From assembly GCA_030445875.1 (NCBI GenBank), contig JASUSX010000131.1, positions 1 through 6,143 of the forward strand: a stretch of 6,143 nucleotides of DNA, in the 5' to 3' direction. The stretch's first letter is position 1, and each line of letters begins with the position of its first letter. The notes beneath the pieces are model-generated. The model saw nothing but the letters and a program-made list of their open reading frames with translations, was not told the DNA's origin and ran no database searches. Positions 1 through 4,491 of this stretch are shown in pieces. Source of the stretch: Clostridia bacterium (lineage in GTDB: Bacteria > Bacillota > DSM-521 > Neomoorellales > Neomoorellaceae). Both the position numbers and the translations under genes were made by a program.

Positions 1-5
1 TATAA

Positions 6-22
6 GGGCGCAACCAGCGCCC
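6..22. repeat. Short GC-rich hairpin at the left edge
   Basis: GGGCGC (6-11) and GCGCCC (17-22) form a perfect 6-bp stem around a 5-base loop. There is no T-run on either side, so I do not call it a terminator. It may belong to the 3' end of a gene left of the window. The rest of positions 1-78 shows no gene and no convincing promoter. Confidence 0.4.
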
Positions 23-90
23 GACGGGACCCTGCCTCATCCCCTGCAACAGGCTAATATTAATAAGGGGAAGGGTCCAGGTGAAGGGTT

Positions 91-948
91 ATGCCTTTTA
101 CGGCTCCCAGTGTAGCTAATAAGGGCAACCGGTTCCGCATTGGCCCCCGCACGGATATCCTGGTGGCGGTGCAGGAACTGGTAGTCTTCACTATTCTCCA
201 GGATACCTTGATGCTTATCCCTACCCTGGGCTTACAGCCGGTAAGGCCATGTCCGGGTCCCAACCAGGGCCTGGCCCTGAGCCCCAAGATCCCATTGCCG
301 CCAGGGCAGCCCTGCCCCGGCCCTCTGGCAGGATTATCCTACCAGCCGCCTTCGTTTTTCAGCTACGATTGGCACTTTCCAGGCAGCATGACGGCGGTTG
401 ATGACTGCTGCCCGCCAGCGGCCCTCCCCGATTCGGATAACTGCTGCCGGCCTCAGGCCTTACCCGGCCCGGGCCAGCAACCGGCCCGGGAGGAGGAAAG
501 CCCGTGTTATGTTGAGTTAATTGTCGGGAAACGGGTCCTGGATTCCACCTGCCGGGCCGATGAGGCCTTGCTTGTTTGGCCCTACTTTCCTCCCGACCCC
601 ACCCCCGGCGTACCGGTAAAGATCCTCGCTTGCAGCATAAAAAACCTGAAGTCATGGAACAGGCTGATCCCTGTATCCCCGGGTGGCCAGGCCCTGGCTA
701 TAGTTTTCTATACTTATGCCGTTGAGATAATCTATGCCGACGGCGCCGGGCAGACGGCCGCCGTTACCCTCCCGTCCGGCCCGCGCCACCAGCAGGCTGT
801 CGTCTGCCCGGGTTCCGGTTACCTGGTGGTGGATGTCAGGGTCAATTGCGCGGGGGTGATGATTACCTCCCCGGTTATCCCTGTACCCGGGCCACCTCCC
901 CCTTATAAACCGATGCGGGTCTGGCTGCAGGCCCGCCCCGTCTCCTAA
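91..948 (+). CDS. Cys/Pro-rich hypothetical protein, possibly spore-coat related (SPOCS/DUF3794-like)
   Basis: This is a 285-residue protein of unknown function. The ATG is the first start after an in-frame TGA (82-84) and follows an AGGTGA ribosome binding site with good spacing. No signal peptide or membrane segment is visible. Residues about 20-48 are a hydrophobic strand-like stretch. Residues about 48-138 are a Pro/Gly/Cys-rich low-complexity linker with PCPGP twice (53-57 and 74-78) and two CC pairs (106-107, 118-119). Residues about 140-260 form a beta-rich domain whose strand pattern (VELIVGKRVLDS, then AIVFYTYAVEIIYADGAG, then YLVVDVRVN) recalls the SPOCS/DUF3794 domain of SafA and spore-coat proteins; that link is by eye and weak. 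There are eleven cysteines in all. It stands alone, with no operon partner visible. Coding character is good (GC-rich third positions), so I am confident that it is a gene but not of its role. Confidence 0.75.
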   Translation: MPFTAPSVANKGNRFRIGPRTDILVAVQELVVFTILQDTLMLIPTLGLQPVRPCPGPNQGLALSPKIPLPPGQPCPGPLAGLSYQPPSFFSYDWHFPGSMTAVDDCCPPAALPDSDNCCRPQALPGPGQQPAREEESPCYVELIVGKRVLDSTCRADEALLVWPYFPPDPTPGVPVKILACSIKNLKSWNRLIPVSPGGQALAIVFYTYAVEIIYADGAGQTAAVTLPSGPRHQQAVVCPGSGYLVVDVRVNCAGVMITSPVIPVPGPPPPYKPMRVWLQARPVS

Positions 949-971
949 CCTGTAGGCTGGGCAGAGATTCG

Positions 972-1002
972 TTGACATTAAAGGATTTAACCTTTATCCT
1001 TT
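972..1002 (+). promoter_or_regulatory. Sigma-A-type promoter with overlapping inverted repeat
   Basis: TTGACA (972-977) lies 17 bases upstream of TATCCT (995-1000), a near-consensus housekeeping promoter. An inverted repeat, AAAGGAT (980-986) and ATCCTTT (996-1002), covers the spacer and the -10 box and could be an operator. The promoter would drive the truncated oxidoreductase ORF that begins at 1036. Confidence 0.55.
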
Positions 1003-1035
1003 GATCGAGGTACGAAAACCCAAAGGGGTGCAAAA

Positions 1036-1200
1036 ATGGGCCAATCATTGATCATTATCGGCGCCGGCATCGCCGGCCTGGCTACCGGCTGCTACGCGCA
1101 GATGAACGGGTACCAGAGCCAGATTTTTGAAAAGCATAATAAGCCGGGGGGACTCTGCACAGCCTGGCGGCGGCAGGAGATGCTGGCCTATGCCGATTGA
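1036..1200 (+). pseudogene. Truncated CrtI-like NAD(P)/FAD-dependent oxidoreductase, N-terminal remnant
   Basis: The 54-codon ORF starts at ATG 1036 behind a good RBS (AAAGGGGTG, 8-base spacing) and a strong promoter. Residues 5-15 are LIIIGAGIAGL, the GxGxxG dinucleotide-binding loop. Residues 31-46 (FEKHNKPGGLCTAWRR) are the second beta strand and the PGGLC motif typical of the phytoene-desaturase-like flavoprotein family, whose members are usually around 500 residues. Homology stops abruptly after WRRQ, and an unrelated eight-residue tail runs to TGA 1198-1200. The bulk of the FAD- and substrate-binding domains is missing, so no active enzyme can be made. The break point is around 1174-1180, where the sequence joins the start region of a different gene. 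A very short functional peptide cannot be excluded but I see no sign of one. Confidence 0.75.
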
Positions 1201-1312
1201 ACCCTGGCGCTATCTTTTGCGTACCGCCCTGGCCATCCTGGCGGAGCAGAAGATTACTATAGATGAGTGGACCTTCGGTGGCGGCACGGCCAGCGGGGGT
1301 TTCCGATTATAG
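1190..1312 (+). pseudogene. N-terminal fragment resembling an AbiEii-type nucleotidyltransferase
   Basis: From ATG 1190, which overlaps the end of the oxidoreductase fragment in another frame, a 40-codon ORF reads MPIEPWRYLLRTALAILAEQ... and then DEWTFGGGTA before losing similarity and stopping at 1312. A helical start followed by W-T-F-GGGTA is how proteins of the AbiEii/AbiGii nucleotidyltransferase family begin; the intact family continues with L..YLxHRxSKDIDIF, which is absent here. An AGGAG about 10 bases upstream could be the old RBS. The ORF is far too short to contain the catalytic DxD motif. The family assignment is from memory of the motif and is only moderate; the status as a fragment is more secure. 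Confidence 0.45.
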
Positions 1313-1373
1313 CCTAGAGCTGGAGTACCGCCTGGAGGAGGCGCTTTTTCCGGCATATAACCCTGACCCCTAG
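1263..1373 (+). other. Small ORF with coding-like tail, probable gene remnant
   Basis: A third frame opens at ATG 1263 and ends at TAG 1371-1373 (36 residues). Its second half, DYSLELEYRLEEALFP, looks like real protein (an amphipathic, charged helix), while its first half is Arg/Pro-rich and merely antiparallel to the fragment in the other frame. I read it as the C-terminal scrap of a decayed gene, with a frameshift or deletion joint near 1293. I do not recognise the family. Confidence 0.25.
1329..1349 (+). terminator. Possible weak terminator after the pseudogenes
   Basis: CGCCT (1329-1333) and AGGCG (1339-1343) form a 5-bp stem with loop GGAGG, followed by C and five T. The short stem makes this a weak candidate, and it lies inside the coding-like remnant. 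Confidence 0.3.
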
Positions 1374-1387
1374 TGAACTATTGTGAT

Positions 1388-1666
1388 TTAAGACCACTTT
1401 TTCAGCAAAGGGGTAAATTCCGCAAGGGCTTTTTTCACCTTATCCTCCTCCACTTCTACCTCCAGGCAGGTTGCCAGGTGGGCGCTTAAAACGCTGGCGC
1501 CCACCTGGCTGATGGCTGCCTTAATAGCCGCCAGCTGCATGACGATGTCGCCACAACTACGCTTCTCTTCCACCATCCTGGCTACTCCCCGGACTTGCCC
1601 TTCGATCCGCTTCAGGCGGGCCAGGATTTCTTCCTGGCAAACTTCCCTGGCTGAATTGCTTGCCAC
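1388..1666 (-). CDS. CsoR/CstR-family (DUF156) metal- or persulfide-sensing repressor
   Basis: This is a small all-helical DNA-binding repressor, 92 residues, normal for the family. I place the start at GTG 1666 because GGGGAGGTG sits 8 bases upstream (1673-1681); an in-frame ATG at 1711 would add 15 residues but has no RBS. Family hallmarks are ARLKRIEGQVRGVARMVEE (16-34), SCGDI (37-41) and HLATC (63-67). C38, H63 and C67 match the Cys-His-Cys Cu(I) ligands of CsoR, and E83 falls at the spacing of the outer-sphere Glu of M. tuberculosis CsoR. The residue before C38 is Ser where that protein has Tyr, and there is an extra C10. Persulfide sensors of the CstR type keep the two Cys but lack the His, so chemistry alone does not settle the ligand. 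Divergence from a sulfur-uptake/rhodanese operon argues for sulfane sulfur. It is probably autoregulated through the site at 1827-1846. Confidence 0.93.
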   Translation of the reverse strand: MASNSAREVCQEEILARLKRIEGQVRGVARMVEEKRSCGDIVMQLAAIKAAISQVGASVLSAHLATCLEVEVEEDKVKKALAEFTPLLKKWS

Positions 1667-1826
1667 TCTGAACACCTCCCCGGTAAATGGTGCTAACCTA
1701 TTTTCTTTCATCGCGATATTTGCTGTACAGGGGGAGATCGACTCCGACTTGTCTTCTTCATTGATGGCAGCCGGCGGCTATCATAGGAAGCTCCCCGGAC
1801 GTAACCCTTTATGGGGAACAATACAT

Positions 1827-1846
1827 TACCCCGGATGGTACCCCTA
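1827..1846. promoter_or_regulatory. Probable CsoR-type operator at the repressor promoter
   Basis: The 20-bp block begins TACCCC and ends ACCCCTA. It agrees with the better palindrome at 1943-1962 at 12 of 20 positions, including the first six bases. It lies just downstream of the minus-strand -10 box, over the expected start of the repressor transcript. The palindrome is imperfect (TACC...GGTA inner arms at 1827-1830 and 1837-1840). Confidence 0.45.
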
Positions 1847-1849
1847 CTA

Positions 1850-1879
1850 ATTCTAAATCATTAACCGCGATCGTGTCAA
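1850..1879 (-). promoter_or_regulatory. Sigma-A-type promoter of the CsoR-family gene
   Basis: Read on the minus strand, TTGACA (1879-1874) is followed 18 bases later by TAGAAT (1855-1850). The expected start of transcription is near 1843, leaving a leader of about 175 bases before GTG 1666. No terminator-like hairpin or known riboswitch was recognised in that leader. Confidence 0.6.
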
Positions 1880-1900
1880 ATATAACCCTTAAATAAAGCC

Positions 1901-1929
1901 TTGACAAATGCTATAGGTCATGGTATTTA
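1901..1929 (+). promoter_or_regulatory. Sigma-A-type promoter of the sulfur-transport operon
   Basis: TTGACA (1901-1906) is a perfect -35 box, followed after 17 bases by TATTTA (1924-1929) in an AT-rich run. Transcription should begin near 1937, immediately before the palindrome at 1943-1962. Confidence 0.65.
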
Positions 1930-1942
1930 TATAAATAGAGAA

Positions 1943-1962
1943 TACCCCTACCGGTATGGGTA
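1943..1962. promoter_or_regulatory. CsoR-type operator palindrome at the operon promoter
   Basis: The 20-bp element has arms TACCC (1943-1947) and GGGTA (1958-1962) around the perfect core TACCGGTA (1949-1956). Only the base pair 1948/1957 breaks the symmetry. This G/C-tract palindrome with TA ends resembles operators of CsoR-family repressors such as the site at B. subtilis copZ. Its place directly after the -10 box suits repression by blocking RNA polymerase. The likely ligand is the divergently encoded repressor. Confidence 0.7.
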
Positions 1963-1973
1963 CATCGTAATTG

Positions 1974-2029
1974 GCGTCTCTGCCCATAGTCGCGAGCCGT
2001 CATCAGCAAACTGAGGAAATGAGAAGCGC
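1974..2029 (+). promoter_or_regulatory. Structured 5' leader of the operon transcript
   Basis: The leader between the operator and the first gene can fold. GCGTCTC (1974-1980) pairs with GAGA (2021-2024) and CGC (2027-2029) with a 2-base bulge, enclosing a small hairpin TCAG-CAAA-CTGA (2003-2014). I recognise no known riboswitch class. It may simply protect the RNA or be chance. Confidence 0.25.
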
Positions 2030-2056
2030 ACATCTATTTCAGGGGAGATGGTAACC

Positions 2057-2581
2057 TTGTCTACCAAGTGGTCCTGGGTTCAGGGCGGTATTATCCTGGG
2101 GCTGTGGAACCTGCTCATCTTCTTCAGCGGTAATCACCTGGGGACCACCACCGCCTACGCCCAGACTGCCGGTTATGTTACCCAGTTTTTTGCACCGCAA
2201 CTGATACCCGTTAGCACCTGGACGGCGGGTACCTGTGGCACCAGCGGCGGCCTGATGGTCAGCTGGCAGTGGATGCTGGTCCTGGGGATCTTCATCGGCG
2301 GCCTGGCCGGGAGGCTTTTCCACCGTGAAGGCCCGGCCCCGGCAATACCCGAACTCTGGCGGCAAAGGTTTGGCGACCGGCCCCGCCTGCGCTTCGGGCA
2401 CGCTTTCCTGGGCGGCTTTCTGTTGCTCTTTGGCGCCCGGATTGCCGGCGGCTGCACTAGCTCCCATATTATCAGCGGTATGAGCCAGATGGCCGTTAGC
2501 GGCATCCTCTTTGCCCTGGCGGTATTTGCCGCAGGTATTCCAGCGGCCACATTCCTCTACAGAGGGAGGGCTGACCTGTGA
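2057..2581 (+). CDS. YeeE/YedE (TsuA-type) sulfur-transport protein, half 1
   Basis: This is a membrane protein of the Sulf_transp family (YeeE/YedE, COG2391), whose studied member TsuA imports thiosulfate. TTG 2057 is the likelier start (174 residues), because AGGGGAG (2041-2047) is 9 bases from it but touches the alternative ATG at 2048. About four hydrophobic segments are visible (roughly 9-24, 70-88, 116-131, 146-166). C60 lies in GTCGTSGG and C133 in ARIAGGCTSSHIISG, the signature GGCT-S-H motif of the family; these are its only two cysteines. It is half the size of one-piece TsuA (around 330 residues) and is followed by the other half with a 4-base overlap, so the two proteins should assemble as one transporter. 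It is first in an operon behind a strong, operator-controlled promoter. The exact substrate (thiosulfate or another sulfane-sulfur anion) cannot be read from the sequence. Confidence 0.9.
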   Translation: MSTKWSWVQGGIILGLWNLLIFFSGNHLGTTTAYAQTAGYVTQFFAPQLIPVSTWTAGTCGTSGGLMVSWQWMLVLGIFIGGLAGRLFHREGPAPAIPELWRQRFGDRPRLRFGHAFLGGFLLLFGARIAGGCTSSHIISGMSQMAVSGILFALAVFAAGIPAATFLYRGRADL

Positions 2582-3177
2582 ATCTCTTGCTTGCCCTGGT
2601 TTTCGGTATTGGCTTTGGCTATATTCTCCAACGGGTGGGTGCCTTTGAATACCAGAATATCGTCAATGCCCTGCGCCTTAAAGATTTGACCATACCCAAG
2701 TTTATGCTCCTCAGTGTGGCCATTACCTCGGCGGGGCTATTTGGCCTCTATTCTGGGGGGCTGGTGATCCTGGATATGATCGTCACCAACCCGGTGGCTA
2801 ATATCGTAGGTGGCCTCATCTTCGGCGTGGGCTTCGCCCTGGCAGGCTATTGCCCTGGTACCAGCATCGGCGCCATGGCCGAAGGCAAGCGGGACGCCCG
2901 CTACACTGTCGTCGGCGGGTTGTTCGGCGTCCTGACTTACACCTTGCTGCAGCAGTATGCCGGCCTTTCCTTTGCTGCTTATGATGCCGGTAAGATCAAC
3001 CTGGCGGACCTCATCCCCCTGAATCCTTTCTCCCTGGCGGTAATCTACAGTGCGGCCATTATTGGGATTATCTACCTGGTGGACGCCTGGGAGCAGAAAA
3101 GGGACGCCAGGGTTGTTCAAAATACCAGTACTATAAATATCGCAAAAGGGACGGTGTTAAAACATGCCCAGGAGTAA
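2578..3177 (+). CDS. YeeE/YedE (TsuA-type) sulfur-transport protein, half 2
   Basis: This is the 199-residue partner of the preceding gene. GTG 2578 overlaps the upstream TGA (GTGA) and has AGGGAGG at good distance, which points to translational coupling. Hydrophobic segments lie at about 3-20, 42-66, 74-92, 108-127 and 150-168. FGVGFALAGYCPGTSIGAMAEG (82-103) carries the family motif with C92, the only cysteine of the chain. Residues 170-199 are a polar, charged tail, probably cytoplasmic. Together the two halves hold three cysteines; TsuA is known to depend on three conserved cysteines in its sulfur-relay pore, so the pair plausibly rebuilds that path. The position-by-position correspondence is my inference. 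The last 14 bases overlap the rhodanese gene. Confidence 0.9.
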   Translation: MNLLLALVFGIGFGYILQRVGAFEYQNIVNALRLKDLTIPKFMLLSVAITSAGLFGLYSGGLVILDMIVTNPVANIVGGLIFGVGFALAGYCPGTSIGAMAEGKRDARYTVVGGLFGVLTYTLLQQYAGLSFAAYDAGKINLADLIPLNPFSLAVIYSAAIIGIIYLVDAWEQKRDARVVQNTSTINIAKGTVLKHAQE

Positions 3178-3649
3178 CCGCGACCGGGCCCTGCTGGCGG
3201 TAACCGTTACCATCCTGGTTTTCATGGTTATAGCGGCCGCTGTGGGCGGCTGGCCCCGGGCCGGGACGGCAGCGGATAGCAACCAGATCCTCCAGCAGGC
3301 GGTCTTCGCCTACTACGAGCGTATGCCGGACCATATCTATAAAATCCCGGAAGCAGAGTTGAAGAAGCTCGTCGACGCCGGTGACCAGAGCATCTATATC
3401 CTGGATATCCGCGAGGCCAAAGACTACGCCGCCGGTCACATCGCCGGCGCCCACAACATTCCCTTTAAGGAAGTAGGCCGCAACCTGGATCAGCTGCCCC
3501 GCGATAAGACCATCATCGTTTACTGCTATACCGGCCAGACCGGTGGTCAGACTACTGCTGCCTTGAACATTGCCGGCTTCAAAGCCCGCTCCCTGAACGG
3601 CGGCATGAATAACGGCTGGCTGAAGGCCGGCTATCCGGTGGTAAAATAG
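3164..3649 (+). CDS. Membrane-anchored single-domain rhodanese (sulfurtransferase)
   Basis: This 161-residue protein has an N-terminal membrane segment (about 9-29), with RNRDR-type positive charges before it, so the catalytic domain should face outside, as a signal anchor or after cleavage. The rhodanese domain spans about 58-161: ILDIREAKDYAAGHIAGAHNIP (79-100) is the DxR...GHIxGAxNIP signature, and VYCYTGQTGGQ (119-129) holds the active-site loop with catalytic C121. NGGMNNGWLKAGYPV (145-159) is the usual end. C121 would carry a persulfide taken from thiosulfate or another sulfane-sulfur donor. The loop CYTGQTG lacks the Arg of classical CRxGxR thiosulfate rhodaneses, so donor preference may differ. 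The ATG lies inside the upstream gene (14-base overlap), so the two are coupled. Context suggests it loads, trims or produces the sulfur species handled by the transporter; that partnership is inferred. Confidence 0.93.
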   Translation: MPRSNRDRALLAVTVTILVFMVIAAAVGGWPRAGTAADSNQILQQAVFAYYERMPDHIYKIPEAELKKLVDAGDQSIYILDIREAKDYAAGHIAGAHNIPFKEVGRNLDQLPRDKTIIVYCYTGQTGGQTTAALNIAGFKARSLNGGMNNGWLKAGYPVVK

Positions 3650-3660
3650 CACCAATAATT

Positions 3661-3696
3661 AACCCTGTAGCAGCTACCATGGCTACAGGGTTTTTA
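3661..3696 (+). terminator. Strong intrinsic terminator of the sulfur-transport operon
   Basis: AACCCTGTAGC (3661-3671) and GCTACAGGGTT (3682-3692) make a perfect 11-bp stem with a 10-base loop, running into TTTTT (3691-3695). It starts 12 bases after the rhodanese stop and closes the operon. Confidence 0.92.
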
Positions 3697-3751
3697 GTTT
3701 CTTTTTGACTGTCAGGTGCCAGCCGTAGGGGATAACTTAGTCGCCGGCGCC

Positions 3752-3946
3752 CTAGGCCTGCCCAATCAGCACCGTACTGCCGTTGCCGATGCCGATGAGG
3801 AAGGAAATTAAAAAGAACAATACAGGGAAGAAAGCCGACATAGCGGCCAGAGCTCCGACACTGATAAAACGGCCGAGGATAATACTGCCGTCCGTGCTGT
3901 TCAGGGATTGCAGGGCATTACTCAAAAAGAAGCCACTATTATCCAC
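3752..3946 (-). pseudogene. MATE-family efflux transporter, N-terminal fragment with in-frame stops
   Basis: The minus-strand ORF begins at GTG 3946 and reads 64 residues. Residues 11-64 (NALQSL...SIILGRFISVGALAAMSAFFPVLFF...IGIGNGSTVLIGQA) match the first two membrane helices of MATE (multi-antimicrobial extrusion) transporters, normally 440-460 residues. It stops at TAG exactly where the family usually has Tyr in GQAYGA; in-frame sequence continues GAGD before a second stop (TAA). So the reading frame outlived the first stop codon, showing decay by point mutation, and homology is lost soon after, near the operon terminator. The amino end also looks a few residues short of the family. A weak GGAAAGG lies upstream. 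It must be non-functional as a transporter. Confidence 0.75.
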
Positions 3947-3974
3947 GCTGTCACTCTACCTTTCCTTACATCCT

Positions 3975-4001
3975 TACAACTTATATAACTTATACAACTT
4001 G
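3975..4001. repeat. Three tandem 9-bp repeats upstream of the MATE fragment
   Basis: TACAACTTA (3975-3983), TATAACTTA (3984-3992) and TACAACTTG (3993-4001) are head-to-tail, with a poorer fourth copy (about 3967-3974). On the minus strand this reads as AAGTTGTA-type units 29-55 bases upstream of the MATE start. The position suits an operator, possibly for a lost regulator. Confidence 0.6.
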
Positions 4002-4280
4002 TGCCCGTTGTACGCGCTATTAAACGTTCCGGCCCGGCGGATGGACGAATATGGCCTTATCTTAAACGTTTTCCATCGTTGACTTTATATGGTTCGGCCG
4101 TTATCCTTGAGAAGGAAGCTATAATATTATTTCCTGGATGGCGTATTGATGCTCCTGCGCCCCGGCCTAATCAGGCTGGTGCAGAGACATTATAACAGAC
4201 TTCAGGGGTTGGGGATAGGCCAAACGATTCCGGAGCCCTTTGCAGAGTTTTTCAATGAAGATAGATGTTATGGCGGCAGA
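4002..4280. other. Gene-free stretch, probable decayed DNA
   Basis: I see no supported gene here on either strand; the short open frames have no RBS and no recognisable family. One promoter-like pair on the plus strand is listed separately. A small 4-bp hairpin (4165-4176) has no T-run. Together with the neighbouring MATE fragment and repeats, about 795 bases (3697-4491) contain no intact gene. Confidence 0.5.
4079..4107 (+). promoter_or_regulatory. Candidate sigma-A-type promoter
   Basis: TTGACT (4079-4084) and TATCCT (4102-4107) are separated by 17 bases. It points toward the NlpC/P60 gene almost 400 bases away and would give a long leader through the repeats. It is a chance match as likely as not. 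Confidence 0.3.
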
Positions 4281-4485
4281 AAGGGGCATGATAAAAAATG
4301 GTGAGGGTGTGCCCATGCCGTCAGACGGCACTAGCAGAGGATGGAAATGGTAAAGGGCGCTTTTCCAGGGTAGGCGCCCGTGCAGCCAGCGGCACCAGTA
4401 GAGGAACAAAATGGCAGGGCACGTTATTTTTAGGGTAGATGCCCATACCGCCAGGCAACACCAGTAGTGGGTGAAAAGCAGGGAG
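4281..4485. repeat. Three imperfect tandem repeats of about 64 bp
   Basis: Units begin near 4281, 4353 and 4415. Each opens with an AGGGC/GGGGC block, then has a GGGTRnnnGCCC core (cores at 4305, 4368 and 4433, spacing 63 and 65), a GC-rich dyad, a CACYAGTAG-like box and a GGAxxxAAATGG-like A-rich stretch. The best dyad is TGCCGTC/GACGGCA in unit 1; units 2 and 3 have lost most of the pairing. The third unit ends at the RBS of the NlpC/P60 gene (AGGGAG, 4482-4487). No reading frame is conserved convincingly, so this looks like an intergenic repeat family rather than coding DNA. Confidence 0.6.
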
Positions 4486-4491
4486 TAAACG

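Noticed and set aside
6..22. Intrinsic terminator at the left edge
   Set aside because: The stem is strong but no T-run follows on either strand.
1667..1711. Fifteen-residue N-terminal extension of the CsoR-family protein from ATG 1711
   Set aside because: The perfect RBS GGGGAGGTG lies inside this stretch, 8 bases before GTG 1666, and the extension has no RBS of its own.
1512..1850. Plus-strand open frame across the repressor gene and its promoter
   Set aside because: It is antisense to the CsoR-family gene, runs through the minus-strand promoter and operator, and has no RBS.
2039..2550. Two minus-strand open frames opposite the first transporter gene
   Set aside because: Pro/Arg/Gln-rich translations with no family features; they are shadows of the transporter reading frame.
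3131..3655. Long minus-strand open frame (174 codons) opposite the rhodanese gene
   Set aside because: It mirrors the GC-rich coding frame of the rhodanese, which has clear family motifs; the antisense frame has no RBS and no recognisable domain.
3975..4001. Plasmid or phage origin iterons
   Set aside because: Only three 9-bp units, no replication gene nearby, and the position fits a promoter-proximal operator of the MATE fragment better.
4281..4485. CRISPR array
   Set aside because: Units are imperfect throughout and have no alternation of identical repeats with unique spacers.
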